DNA of 64,000 nucleotides from Streptomyces sp. NBC_01551 (GTDB lineage Bacteria > Actinomycetota > Actinomycetes > Streptomycetales > Streptomycetaceae), in the NCBI RefSeq assembly GCF_026339935.1, contig NZ_JAPEPX010000001.1:3548001-3612000 (forward strand), read 5' to 3'. Below, piece by piece: positions 1-8,489 of this stretch. Positions within the stretch are counted from its first letter, which is position 1. Each line of letters starts with the position of its first letter. A model generated the notes under the pieces. The model did not search any database and was not told the origin of the DNA. It saw nothing but the letters and a program-made list of their open reading frames with translations. Both the position numbers and the translations under genes were made by a program.

Positions 1-2
1 TG

Positions 3-302
3 AATCCCGTCACGATCCCCACCGAGTGGGACGGCGACCGCTTCGCCTTCGACGTACCGCTCGACGCCATGGCCAAGGGCCGTGCCAAGGGCGTGTGGGA
101 CATTCAGATGCGGTCCGGGCGGAACCGGATCAAGATCGGCCGTCGTCTTAGCGACGTACGCCATCCCAAGAAGGTCTTCCGCACTCCTTTCCGGACGATC
201 GCCACCGAGGGCGGCGCGCTGCTCCGCGTGCACGCGCACCTCACGGCCGCCGGGAACCTCGCCGTAAGCAGCACTGTCATCTCCACCAAGGAAACCGTCT
301 GA
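3..302 (+). CDS. C-terminal end of an unidentified protein (cut by left edge)
   Basis: The reading frame is open from the left edge and stops at TGA 300-302. About 99 residues are visible, rich in basic residues and ending in alternating polar and hydrophobic stretches that suggest beta strands. I do not recognise the family. The stop codon overlaps the ATG of the next gene by one base (TGATG), so the two are probably translationally coupled. Since the neighbour is a GT4-Stealth protein for cell-surface polymers, this may belong to the same cell-envelope operon; that is inference from position only. Confidence 0.6.
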   Translation, partial: NPVTIPTEWDGDRFAFDVPLDAMAKGRAKGVWDIQMRSGRNRIKIGRRLSDVRHPKKVFRTPFRTIATEGGALLRVHAHLTAAGNLAVSSTVISTKETV

Positions 303-3136
303 TGAAGATCACCTTCCTGCTCACCTGGGGCGACGAGATGGGTGGCACCGAGATGGCCACCTACACCCAGGCGGCACACCTGGCCCCGCGCCACGAGGTC
401 GAGGTGATCAGTGTCTTCAAGACCAGGCCCGCGCCCTTCTTCTCCGCCGGCCACGCCATCCCGCGCCGCTACCTCGTCGACCGCACCGGCCCCTACGGGC
501 GCCCGGTGCGCGAGAGCGGTCTGAACGAACAGGCGTGCCGCACGCTGACCTCGCTGCCGAGCGAGATCATCCGCCCCGCCTGGGAAGCCACCTTCGACCG
601 GCTCTCCGACATCGAGATGACCAACGCGCTCGGTTCGCTCGACACCGACGTGCTGATCACCACCACGCCCGCGCTGATGGCCGCCGTCGCCGAGCTGGTG
701 CCCGCCCGCGTGATCACCGTGCACCAGGAGCACCGCGCGTCCCAGCTCCGCGGCGTCAGCGGCGAGCCGCTGCTGGTCTACGCGCCCCGGATCGACGCGC
801 TGGCCTCGCTCACCGAGCGCACCAACGACTGGTTCGCCGACTCGCTGGGCGCCACCGCCCCCGAGCTCGTCGCGATACCCAACGCCGTCCCCGACGGTTT
901 CCGGCCGCGCGCCGACCTGGACAGCAAGACCATCGTGCTGGCCGCCCGCATGACGCCCGAGAAGCAGCTCGACCACGCGATCGAGGCCTTCGCCTCCATC
1001 GCCGACGAGCACCCCGAGTGGACGATGCGGATCTTCGGCGACGGGCCGCAGGAGGTCCGGCTGCGCCGGATCATCGACGGCCTCGGGCTGCACGACCGCG
1101 TCATGCTGCTCGGCCGCTCCTCCGAGATGGAGCAGGAGTGGGCCAAGGCCGGCCTGGCCATGCTGCCCTCCCGCAACGAGGCGTTCCCCCTCGTGCTCCT
1201 GGAGGTGTTCGCCGCCGGCGTCCCGGTCATCGCCTACGACATCGTCACCGGCCCCGCCGAGATCATCCGGCACGGCGTCGACGGCCTGCTCGTCCCCGCG
1301 GGCGACAAGGACTCCCTGGCCGTCGCCATGTCCAAGCTGATGGGCGACGACGAGACCCGCCGCGCCTACGGCAAGGCCGCCCGCGAGGGCGTGCACCAGC
1401 GCTTCAGCGCCGAGCGGATCACCAAGCAGTGGGAGGAGCTCTTCGAGCGCCTCGTCGCCCGCCGCGACTCGCCCGCCCGCCTCGCCGAGCGCGCCGACCG
1501 CACCGCGCTGCGGATCGCCGCGGGCGGCACCCGCAGCTTCAACGTGGCCGCGCCGATCAGCGTGCTCGCCGGCTCGGCCGACGAGCAGAAGGCCCGCGAG
1601 GTCATGATCCAGGCCCAGGACCGCTCCGGCGCCCTGGTCCGTTCCGCCGGCCGGCTGGCCGAGGTGCGCGACGACATCCTGGCGCCCCGCATGGCCGAGT
1701 GGAACCTGGAACTCACCACGGCCGCGCTGAAGGCGCACGGCATCCCGTACATCCTGCTGCGCGACGGCGGCACCTCGTACCGCATCGCGGTCGAGGTCGA
1801 GCGCCGCGAGGCGGTACTCGCCGCGCTCGCCGCCGACCTGCACGGCAAGCCCGTCTACGCGGAACTCGTGACCCCGCGCGGCGCGGCCCCCGGCGCGGTC
1901 CTCGCCGAGCGGCTGAAGTCCGTCGGCGACGTCGCCGGCCTGCGCGTCTTCAAGCCCGTCGTCACCGAGAGCCGGACCCTGCGCTACGGCCCCGCGTTCG
2001 CCTGCGCCGTGGAGTTCTGGACCGAGGAGCCCGAGGGCTCCGAGCTGCCCGGCTGGCGCGCGGCCCCGCGCGGCTCCACGCTCGTCGGACCGCGCCTGCC
2101 CTCGCTGGAGGCCACCGCCACGCTGCGCGTCGCCGAGCGCGAGTACCCGACGGCGGCCGCCTTCACCGACCACCTCATGTGGGAGGTCGACTTCCCGATC
2201 GACGTCGTCTACACCTGGGTGGACGACAGCGACCCGAAGTGGCGCGAGCGCCGCGACGACGCCAAGCGCGCAGCGGGCATCGCCACCGACGGCGGCGCGG
2301 ACAGCGGTGACGTGCGCTTCCGCAACCGCGACGAACTGCGCTTCTCCCTGCGCTCGCTGGCCATGTACGCCCCCTGGGTGCGCAACGTCTACATCGTCAC
2401 CGACGACCAGACGCCGGACTGGCTGGACACCACCCAGCCGGGCATCAAGATCGTCAGCCACCGCGAGATCTTCGCCGACGAGAACTGGCTGCCGACCTTC
2501 AACTCGCACGCCATCGAGAGCCAGCTGCACCGCATCGAGGGCCTCTCCGAGCACTTCCTCTACCTCAACGACGACGTGTTCATGGGCCGCCCGCTCAGCC
2601 CGTCCTCGTTCTTCGGCAGCAACGGCATGGCGCACTTCTTCCGGTCGCCCACCGCCGTTCCGCCCGTCGAACTGGCCGAGGGCGACGAGGGCTACTTCGC
2701 CGCCGCCAAGAACAACCGCGCGCTGCTCCAGCGGAAGTTCGGCCGCACCGCCACCCACGGCTTCCTGCACGCACCGCACCCACTGCGCCGCAGCGTGCTC
2801 CAGGAGATCGCCGAGGAGTGCCCCGAGGAGATCGGGGCCACGGCGGCGAGCAAGTTCCGGGCGACGACGGACCTGTCCGTCACCTCCTCGCTGCACCACC
2901 ACTACGGCTACCTGACCGGCCGGTCGATGCCGTCGTCGATCTCCTGCTCGTTCATCAACGCGGGCAACTACGAGCACCACACGCGGCTCAGCCGCCTGCT
3001 GGCCACCCGCAGCCACAGCGTGTTCTGCATCGGCGAGTCGGCGGACGCGGCGGTGCCGGTCGACGAGCAGGACCGGGTGCTGCGCGCGTTCCTCAACGCG
3101 TACTTCCCGGTGCGCTCGCCGTTCGAGAAGCCGTAA
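302..3136 (+). CDS. GT4 glycosyltransferase fused to Stealth phosphotransferase
   Basis: This 944-residue protein has two halves. Residues about 1-400 look like a GT4 (GT-B) glycosyltransferase: an early GGTE motif and, near residue 300, the nucleotide-sugar loop EAFPLVLLEVFAAGVPVIAYD with the E-x7-E spacing. Residues about 640-940 carry the four Stealth blocks: IDVVYTWVDDSDP (CR1), a long CR2 with RNRDELRFSLRSL and YLNDDVFMGRPL, CR3 with the H-rich SSLHHHYGY segment, and a short C-terminal CR4. Stealth proteins transfer hexose-1-phosphate units onto capsule-like polymers. A middle segment (about 400-630) links them and is not recognised. The start ATG overlaps the previous stop. A strong hairpin follows at 3166-3200. 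It probably acts at the cytoplasmic membrane in surface polymer synthesis and lies outside the antibiotic cluster. Confidence 0.85.
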   Translation: MKITFLLTWGDEMGGTEMATYTQAAHLAPRHEVEVISVFKTRPAPFFSAGHAIPRRYLVDRTGPYGRPVRESGLNEQACRTLTSLPSEIIRPAWEATFDRLSDIEMTNALGSLDTDVLITTTPALMAAVAELVPARVITVHQEHRASQLRGVSGEPLLVYAPRIDALASLTERTNDWFADSLGATAPELVAIPNAVPDGFRPRADLDSKTIVLAARMTPEKQLDHAIEAFASIADEHPEWTMRIFGDGPQEVRLRRIIDGLGLHDRVMLLGRSSEMEQEWAKAGLAMLPSRNEAFPLVLLEVFAAGVPVIAYDIVTGPAEIIRHGVDGLLVPAGDKDSLAVAMSKLMGDDETRRAYGKAAREGVHQRFSAERITKQWEELFERLVARRDSPARLAERADRTALRIAAGGTRSFNVAAPISVLAGSADEQKAREVMIQAQDRSGALVRSAGRLAEVRDDILAPRMAEWNLELTTAALKAHGIPYILLRDGGTSYRIAVEVERREAVLAALAADLHGKPVYAELVTPRGAAPGAVLAERLKSVGDVAGLRVFKPVVTESRTLRYGPAFACAVEFWTEEPEGSELPGWRAAPRGSTLVGPRLPSLEATATLRVAEREYPTAAAFTDHLMWEVDFPIDVVYTWVDDSDPKWRERRDDAKRAAGIATDGGADSGDVRFRNRDELRFSLRSLAMYAPWVRNVYIVTDDQTPDWLDTTQPGIKIVSHREIFADENWLPTFNSHAIESQLHRIEGLSEHFLYLNDDVFMGRPLSPSSFFGSNGMAHFFRSPTAVPPVELAEGDEGYFAAAKNNRALLQRKFGRTATHGFLHAPHPLRRSVLQEIAEECPEEIGATAASKFRATTDLSVTSSLHHHYGYLTGRSMPSSISCSFINAGNYEHHTRLSRLLATRSHSVFCIGESADAAVPVDEQDRVLRAFLNAYFPVRSPFEKP

Positions 3137-3165
3137 GGACCCGCTCCGCCCGGGCGTGTTCCGGT

Positions 3166-3200
3166 GATCCCCGTTCCCCTCCGCGAGGGGAGCGGGGATC
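3166..3200 (+). terminator. Intrinsic-type hairpin after the Stealth gene
   Basis: GATCCCCGTTCCCCTC (3166-3181) pairs with GAGGGGAGCGGGGATC (3185-3200) across a CGC loop: 16 pairs with one G-T wobble. It lies between the Stealth stop and the leaderless promoter of the next gene, with no U-tract, as is common for actinomycete terminators. Confidence 0.7.
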
Positions 3201-3216
3201 TCGCGTTCCGGGGCCT

Positions 3217-3222
3217 TAGGGT
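3217..3222 (+). promoter_or_regulatory. -10 box (TAGGGT) of a leaderless transcript
   Basis: TAGGGT ends 7 nt before the ATG at 3230 and no Shine-Dalgarno sequence lies between. This spacing is the usual signature of leaderless mRNAs in Streptomyces, and it supports 3230 as the true start. Confidence 0.6.
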
Positions 3223-3229
3223 GCCCCGT

Positions 3230-4564
3230 ATGCGGATGATCGTCCGGGGCGCCCGGGTGTGGGGAACCGAAGGTCTCGCCGACTCTCTCGTCGACGTGGA
3301 GGTCGGCGAGGACGGCCGGATCGCGCGGGTGGTCCCGTACGACGACCAGAAGGAACCGCCCGCGACCGGGGTGCTGATCGAGGCGCACGGCGGGCTGCTG
3401 TCCGCCCCGTTCGTCGAGCCGCACATCCACCTGGACACCGCCCTGACCGCCGGGGAGCCGCGCCCGAACGCCTCCGGGACGCTGTGGGAGGGCATCGCCT
3501 GCTGGAGCGAGCGCAAGCGGACGCTGACCCGCGAGGACGTCATCGCGCGGGCCACCGAGGTGCTGCGCTGGCAGGCGGCGCAGGGCGTGCTGCACGTGCG
3601 CACCCACTGCGACACCACCGACCCGGGGCTGACCGCGCTCGACGCGCTGCTGGAGGTCCGCGACCGGGTGCGGGAGTTCATGACCCTGCAGATCGTCGCG
3701 TTCCCGCAGGAGGGCATCGTCTCCTTCCCCGACGGCGAGGCGCTGCTGCGCGAGGCCGTCCGGCGCGGGGCGGACGTCGTCGGGGCGATCCCGCACTTCG
3801 AGGACACCCGGGAGGACGGGGTCGCGTCGCTGGGGACCGCGTTCGCGCTGGCCGAGGAGCACGGGCTGCGCGTGGACGCCCACTGCGACGAGATCGACGA
3901 CGACCAGTCCCGCTTCGTGGAGGTGCTGGCCGCGCACGCGCTGCGCTCGGGGCTGCGCGAGCGGGCGACCGCCTCGCACACGACGGCGATGGGGTCCTAC
4001 GGCGGCGCGTACAGCTTCAAACTCCAGCGACTGCTGGCCCGTTCGGGGATCAACCTGGTCTCCAACCCGTTCGCCAACCTCAACCTGCAGGGCCGGTTCG
4101 ACGCCTACCCCAAGAGGCGCGGCCTCACCCAGGTCAAGGAGATGCTGGCGGCGGGCGTCAACGTGGCCTTCGGGCACGACGACGTGATGGACCCGTGGAA
4201 CGCCCTGGGCACCGCGAACCCGCTCCAGACCGCCCTCGTCGGGCTGTACGCGGCCCAGCTGACCGGGGCGGACGACATCCCGGTGGCCTTCTCGATGGTG
4301 ACGGACCGTGCGGCGCGCGTCCTCGGCCTCGACGCCTCGGAGTACGGCATCGCCGAGGGCGCCCCCGCCTCCTTCGTCCTGCTGCCGGCCGAGACCCCGG
4401 CCGAGGCGATCCGCCGCCAGGTCCGCCCCCGGTACGTCGTCTCGCGCGGCAGCGTCCTGGCCGAGACGCCACCGGCTCCGACGCGGCTGAACTGGCCGGG
4501 GGAGGCGGGGTCACGGGACGTCTGGGAGGTGGATTTCAGCCGCCGGGGCGGGGCCGTAGGGTGA
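3230..4564 (+). CDS. codA: Cytosine deaminase-type amidohydrolase
   Basis: This is a 444-residue metal-dependent hydrolase of the amidohydrolase superfamily, closest in pattern to cytosine deaminase/isoguanine deaminase. Visible metal and catalytic motifs in order are PHIHLDTAL (H-x-H), the VDAHCDE segment (His ligand and catalytic acid), ASHTTAM (His ligand) and GHDDVMDPW (Asp ligand). Family members deaminate cytosine or related ring amines in pyrimidine salvage. The start is set at ATG 3230 because a TAGGGT box sits just upstream; longer versions would run through the terminator hairpin. It is followed after 6 nt by the HD-domain gene, which has its own leaderless box. The exact substrate cannot be read from sequence. 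Confidence 0.8.
   Translation: MRMIVRGARVWGTEGLADSLVDVEVGEDGRIARVVPYDDQKEPPATGVLIEAHGGLLSAPFVEPHIHLDTALTAGEPRPNASGTLWEGIACWSERKRTLTREDVIARATEVLRWQAAQGVLHVRTHCDTTDPGLTALDALLEVRDRVREFMTLQIVAFPQEGIVSFPDGEALLREAVRRGADVVGAIPHFEDTREDGVASLGTAFALAEEHGLRVDAHCDEIDDDQSRFVEVLAAHALRSGLRERATASHTTAMGSYGGAYSFKLQRLLARSGINLVSNPFANLNLQGRFDAYPKRRGLTQVKEMLAAGVNVAFGHDDVMDPWNALGTANPLQTALVGLYAAQLTGADDIPVAFSMVTDRAARVLGLDASEYGIAEGAPASFVLLPAETPAEAIRRQVRPRYVVSRGSVLAETPPAPTRLNWPGEAGSRDVWEVDFSRRGGAVG
4557..4562 (+). promoter_or_regulatory. -10 box (TAGGGT) of a leaderless transcript
   Basis: TAGGGT lies 8 nt before the ATG at 4571 and overlaps the stop region of the deaminase gene. There is no ribosome binding site in the gap, so an independent leaderless transcript is likely. 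Confidence 0.55.
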
Positions 4565-4570
4565 CTGCGC

Positions 4571-5164
4571 ATGACGACATGGACATATGACACCCCCTCA
4601 GGGCGAGCTGCCCTGGAGATCGCCTCCGAGTACGCGGACGCGAGCCTGCTGGGCCACTCCGTGCGCTCCTACGCCTTCGCCGCCGAGTACGCCGCCACGC
4701 ACGGTCTCTCGTACGACGAGGAGCTGCTGTACGTCAGCGCGCTGCTGCACGACCTGGGGCTGACCGCCCCGTTCGACAGCCACACCCTTCCCTTCGAGGA
4801 GGCGGGCGGTCATGTCGCCCGCGTGCTGACGGCGGGCCTGGGCTGGTCGGCGGAGCGGCGGGCGCGTGCCGAGGAGGTGATCGTCCTGCACATGCGGGAC
4901 GACGTCGACGCGGCCGTGGACGTGGAGAGCCACCTCCTCCAGGTCGGCACCAGCGCGGACGTCTCCGGGCTCCGGGTGGCCGAATTCGACCCCGCCTTCC
5001 GGGCGGCGCTGCTGGCCGAATACCCCCGGCTGGGCTTCGGCGCGGCGTTCCTCTCGCTGGTCGAGGCCCAGGCGGCACGCAAGCCGGCCTGCGCGGCGGC
5101 GGCCTACGTCGCGGGCGGCGCGGCGGCACGCATCGCGGGGAACCCGCTGGACGCGGCGGAGTAG
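4571..5164 (+). CDS. HD-domain phosphohydrolase-like protein
   Basis: This 197-residue protein has the HD superfamily pattern: an early His (LLGHSVRSYAFAAEYA), then SALLHDLGL carrying the His-Asp doublet near residue 60, and a downstream VILHMRDDV segment. The layout matches the small cyanamide hydratase-like/HD family that sits beside nucleobase-metabolism genes. The neighbour upstream is a cytosine deaminase-type enzyme, so a role in small nitrogen-compound or nucleotide hydrolysis is plausible but not shown. The C-terminal 40 residues are Ala-rich. The gene ends immediately before the 76-bp repeat array. Confidence 0.75.
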   Translation: MTTWTYDTPSGRAALEIASEYADASLLGHSVRSYAFAAEYAATHGLSYDEELLYVSALLHDLGLTAPFDSHTLPFEEAGGHVARVLTAGLGWSAERRARAEEVIVLHMRDDVDAAVDVESHLLQVGTSADVSGLRVAEFDPAFRAALLAEYPRLGFGAAFLSLVEAQAARKPACAAAAYVAGGAAARIAGNPLDAAE

Positions 5165-5189
5165 GCCGACCGCCGCGCAGGTCGGCTTG

Positions 5190-5840
5190 CGGGCGAACGG
5201 TCGGGTTGGTGGGTGCCGGGGGGCAGGCGTGACCTGCGAGGAGAGGCTGGGGTCGGGGGCGCTCCGGTCCGACGCACCCAGCCGGCCGGTGGGGTGCTGA
5301 GGTGCAGACGTGACCTGCAAGGAGAGGGTCCCGGGGCGCTCGGGTGGGGTGTGACCTCCTGGCCGGTGAGGTGCTGGGGTTCAAGCGTGACCTGCAAGAA
5401 GAGGGCTCCGGGGCGCTCTGGTCCGACGTACCCAGCCGGCCGGTGGGTGCTGGGGTTCAGACGTGACCTGCAAGGAGAGGGTCCCGGGGCGCTCGGGTTC
5501 GACGTACCCAGCTGGCCGGTGGGTGCTGGGGCTCAGACGTGACCTGCAAGGAGAGGGTCCCGGGGCGCTCTGGTTCGACGTACCCAGTCGGCCGGTGGGT
5601 GCTGGGGTTCAGACGTGACCTGCAAGGAGAGGGTCCCGGGGCGCTCTGGTTCGACGTACCCAGTCGGCCGGTGGGTGCTGGGGTTCAGACGTGACCTGCA
5701 AGGAGAGGGTCCCGGGGCGCTCCGGTGGGATGTGACCGTCAGGTCGGTGGGGCGCTGGCGTTCAAACCTCACCTGCGAGGAGAGGGCCGGGGGCGCTCCG
5801 GTCCGACGTCAACCGTTGGCTGGGGGGCCTGGGGCCTGGG
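5190..5840. repeat. Tandem array of a 76-77 bp repeat, about 8 copies
   Basis: The core GTGACCTGC(A/G)AGGAGAG recurs at 5229, 5310, 5387, 5463, 5539, 5615 and 5691, with a diverged copy (CTCACCTGCGAG) at 5767. Spacing is 81, 77, then 76 bp repeatedly. Each unit also contains GGGCGCTC(C/T)GGT(C/T)CGACG, a palindromic CCGGCCGG-type block and GTGGGTGCTGGGGTTCAGAC. The central units are nearly identical. The same unit occurs in the opposite orientation at 6560-6930. No credible gene fits the array: the open frames here simply reflect the repeat. Function is unknown. Confidence 0.9.
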
Positions 5841-5929
5841 GCCTGGGGGCTGGGGTGGGGCGTTGGCTGCCGGGTTGGCCTCCGGGGTGGGTACCGCGTC
5901 GTCGGAAGGCCTCGGGGTGGGGGCGGGAG

Positions 5930-5935
5930 TAGCCT
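5930..5935 (+). promoter_or_regulatory. -10 box (TAGCCT) of a leaderless transcript
   Basis: TAGCCT lies 6 nt before the ATG at 5942 with no ribosome binding site between, as for the two genes upstream. Confidence 0.5.
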
Positions 5936-5941
5936 GCGGGC

Positions 5942-6490
5942 ATGTCGAGGGACTCGCGTGACGCCACGGGCTCGTGGGACGAGGACGGCACCCCGCACCC
6001 GCTCGCCCTGCGCCGGAGCGGCCGCAGTGAGCAGGAGCCGGACCGGCTGCCGGAGGTCCGGGAGCTGGAGGTACTCGGCTGGGAGCCCGCGCCCGAGGAG
6101 CTGGCCTGGGTGTTCCTGCCGTACGTCTGGCCCCCGGCCGACCGCACCTGGATCCCGGACCGCTCCACCCACTGGGCGGTGGAAACCCGCCTGGACGGCC
6201 ACGGCCACATCACCGGCGTGGAGGCCGCCCCGCTCGCGGAGCCCGACCTCCACGACCTCGACCGCGAGAGCGAGGAACTCCTCGCCGGCCTCGGCCTGCC
6301 CCACCGCCCCCCGGGGAGACTGTGGCTGCTGCGGCCCGTCGGCTCCTTCCCCACCGTCGAGGCGGTCCTGGACCACCTCCGCGCACGGTCGGAGGAACGC
6401 GGAGTCGAACTCCGCGCCTCCCCCGAACTCCTCGCCCTGACCTACACCGAACTCGCTGCCTTGGCCAACTCAGACGCCTCGGAGGCCTGA
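5942..6490 (+). CDS. Hypothetical acidic protein between two repeat arrays
   Basis: This is a 182-residue acidic protein with no membrane segment or signal peptide. It has a central Trp/Pro-rich part (VFLPYVWPPADRTWIPDRS) and a helical C-terminal part. It resembles small uncharacterised actinobacterial proteins (possibly DUF5956-like), but I cannot assign a function. The start is supported by the TAGCCT box just upstream. The gene is framed by a direct array of 76-bp repeats on the left and the inverted version on the right, which is unusual. Confidence 0.7.
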   Translation: MSRDSRDATGSWDEDGTPHPLALRRSGRSEQEPDRLPEVRELEVLGWEPAPEELAWVFLPYVWPPADRTWIPDRSTHWAVETRLDGHGHITGVEAAPLAEPDLHDLDRESEELLAGLGLPHRPPGRLWLLRPVGSFPTVEAVLDHLRARSEERGVELRASPELLALTYTELAALANSDASEA

Positions 6491-6559
6491 CAGCCCTTGC
6501 TCCACCCCCAAACCCGCAGTCAACGGCCCCCCTCCCCCCCCCAGGCCGCTCCACGACCG

Positions 6560-6930
6560 ACGTTTGACGTCGGACCGGAGCGCCCCCGGCCCTCTTCTTG
6601 CAGGTCACGTTTGAACCTGGGCGCCCCGCGGGCCTGGCGGTCGCGTCGGACCGGAGCGCCCCCGGCCCTCTTCTTGCAGGTCACGTTTGAACCTCGGCGC
6701 CCCACGGGCCTGGCGGTCGCGTCGGACCGGAGCGCCCCAGAGCCCCCGCCTCACAGGTCACGTCTGAACCCCAGCGCCCCGCCGGCCTGGCGGTCGCGTC
6801 GCACCGGAGCGCCCCAGGGCCCCCGCCTCGCAGGTCACGTCTGAACCCCAGCGCCCCGCCGGCCTGGCGGTCGCGTCGCACCGGAGCGCCCCAGGGCCCC
6901 CGCCTCGCAGGTCACGCTTGAACCCCAGCA
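6560..6930. repeat. Inverted-orientation array of the same 76-77 bp repeat, 5-6 copies
   Basis: The core CAGGTCACG occurs at 6601, 6677, 6754, 6831 and 6908 (spacing 76-77 bp). It is the reverse complement of the GTGACCTG core of the left array, and each unit contains CGTCGGACCGGAGCGCCCC or CGTCGCACCGGAGCGCCCC, again the reverse complement of the left-hand block. A partial unit precedes the first full copy. The two arrays form a long imperfect inverted repeat around the gene at 5942-6490. Between 6930 and 7051 I see no gene, only a short spacer and the ribosome binding site of the next gene. Confidence 0.9.
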
Positions 6931-7051
6931 CCCACCGGCCGGCGCCGGTTCGGAATGCCGACCAGGGGTCACCGTGCCACGCTGACTACGGGGGGTGGCG
7001 CCGGTCTCACCGAATCGGGGACCGGCGGTCCTGACACCCAAGGAGGCCGGC

Positions 7052-7483
7052 ATGGCCACTGACGCCGCCCGAACCCGCCCGCACCACGCGCCGGTATCCG
7101 GTACCACCACCTTCGCCGCAGCGCTGATGATCTTCGCCGGTGCGATGGGGATCCTGGAGGGGATCTCGGCCCTCGCCAAGGACGACCTGTTCGTCACGAC
7201 GCGGCACTACGTGTTCGAGTTCAGCCTGACGGGGTGGGGGTGGGTCCACGTGATCGTGGGCATCGTGCTCCTGTTCGCGGGCTGCGCCGTGCTCACGGGA
7301 GCCCTGTGGGCGCGCTACTTCGGCGTGTTCGTCGCCTCGCTGGGTGCGATCGCCAACTTCCTGTGGATCCCGTACTACCCGCTCTGGGCGACGATCCTGG
7401 TCGCCGTCAACATCTTCATCGTCTGGGCGCTGTGCCACGGCATGCACACGGAGGCCGATACCGCCCACGCCCGCCACACCTGA
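7052..7483 (+). CDS. Small four-helix membrane protein (DUF7144-like)
   Basis: The 143-residue product has a short polar N-terminus and four hydrophobic segments (about residues 20-45, 65-85, 92-110 and 112-132), with a short polar C-terminal tail. The pattern GWGWVHVIVGIVLLFAG in the second helix is typical of a small actinobacterial membrane family of unknown role (DUF7144). AAGGAGG lies 5-11 nt upstream of ATG 7052, which fixes the start. It is followed by a perfect 20-bp hairpin, so it forms its own transcript and marks the end of the flanking chromosome before the biosynthetic cluster. Confidence 0.75.
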   Translation: MATDAARTRPHHAPVSGTTTFAAALMIFAGAMGILEGISALAKDDLFVTTRHYVFEFSLTGWGWVHVIVGIVLLFAGCAVLTGALWARYFGVFVASLGAIANFLWIPYYPLWATILVAVNIFIVWALCHGMHTEADTAHARHT

Positions 7484-7490
7484 CGCAGAC

Positions 7491-7534
7491 CGTTCAGCAC
7501 CGGAGCGGCGCCGCCGCCGCTCCGGTGCTGAACG
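7491..7534 (+). terminator. 20-bp perfect hairpin after the membrane-protein gene
   Basis: CGTTCAGCACCGGAGCGGCG (7491-7510) pairs perfectly with 7515-7534 across a CCGC loop. It begins 7 nt after the stop codon. Confidence 0.8.
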
Positions 7535-7618
7535 CTGAACAGCGCGAGCGTTACTCGAGTTACGGCCGACGTTTCCCCGTCACACTGCTGCGTGGGTCCA
7601 CCACGTAGTGAGGTGCAT

Positions 7619-8479
7619 ATGGAAAACGCAGTAGAAAGGGCGATCGAGTGCATTCGGGAGCGCTACGGCAAGCCGCTCACCCTCACGGACATCGCCGAAA
7701 GCGCCCTGCTCAGCCGCTTCTATTTCACACGACTATTCAAAGAGGAGACCGGGCTCACTCCCGGAAGGTTCCTGGCCGCGGTCCGCATTTTCCATGCCAA
7801 GCGGCTGATCGAGACCACCGCGATGAGCATCACCGACATTTCCTACGCGGTCGGGTACAACAGCCTGGGTTCGTTCACGAACTCCTTCACGGCCAGCGTC
7901 GGCGTGTCTCCCAGCCGGTTCCGGCGGCTGGCGCGGGACGGCGGCGAGGGCCTGCCGGGGCCGGAGCCCAACGCGCGGGCCGAGTTCGGCACGGTCGCGG
8001 GGACGATCAGTCTGCCGGAGGGCCACGGGAACGCCCGGGTGTTCCTGGGAGCCTTCCGTACGCCCGTGGTCCAGCATCCGTCCGTCGCCGCGACCCTCGT
8101 CGACGTGCCGAGCGGCCGTCCGTCCTGCTACACCCTCAAGAACGTCCCCGAAGGGGACTGGCACCTGCTCGCGGTGGCGGTCGCCGACGGCATCGGCCCT
8201 GACGCGCGGGCCCGGCGGACCTCCCTCGTCGGGGGGCACGGCCTGGCGACCGTGAGCGTGAGCGCCGACGGCGTCACGAGCGCGGCGGTGCGGCTGCGCC
8301 CGCACGTGCCGACGGATCCGCCGGTCCTGCTCGCGCTGCCCGAGCTCGAACCGCCGGCCTCCGTCACGGCGCTCCCCGGGTGCGCCTCCGTCACCCCCGC
8401 TCCCGAGGGCGACGGACGCCGCCAGGCCGCGGGCCACCTGTGGGTGGCGTCCGCGGCGCCGGCGGTGTCACGGGCGTGA
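7619..8479 (+). CDS. AraC-family transcriptional regulator
   Basis: This 286-residue protein starts with the AraC/XylS double helix-turn-helix: TLTDIAESALLSRFYFTRLF (first HTH) and ISYAVGYNSLGSFTNSFTA (second HTH, with the usual GY-S-F pattern), all in the first 105 residues. About 180 residues follow that form an unrecognised sensing or dimerisation region, so the DNA-binding domain is N-terminal, the reverse of classic AraC. The start is ATG 7619, preceded by a weak AGGTG; a GTG 27 nt upstream is less likely. It is the first gene of the cluster and converges with the StrR-like regulator, so it is a plausible pathway regulator. The two stop codons are 10 bp apart and share a 6-bp hairpin (8476-8493). 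Confidence 0.88.
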   Translation: MENAVERAIECIRERYGKPLTLTDIAESALLSRFYFTRLFKEETGLTPGRFLAAVRIFHAKRLIETTAMSITDISYAVGYNSLGSFTNSFTASVGVSPSRFRRLARDGGEGLPGPEPNARAEFGTVAGTISLPEGHGNARVFLGAFRTPVVQHPSVAATLVDVPSGRPSCYTLKNVPEGDWHLLAVAVADGIGPDARARRTSLVGGHGLATVSVSADGVTSAAVRLRPHVPTDPPVLLALPELEPPASVTALPGCASVTPAPEGDGRRQAAGHLWVASAAPAVSRA

Positions 8480-8489
8480 TCGCGAGGGA

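Noticed and set aside
104..4177. A 1357-codon open frame on the minus strand
   Set aside because: It runs antisense through the Stealth and deaminase genes, has Arg/Gly/Ala/His-rich low-complexity protein and is a by-product of GC-rich third positions.
5213..5932. Small proteins encoded by the repeat array
   Set aside because: The open frames repeat the same peptide every unit and change frame with unit length; no ribosome binding sites.
5190..6930. CRISPR array
   Set aside because: The whole 76-77 bp unit is repeated without unique spacers, and there are no cas genes.
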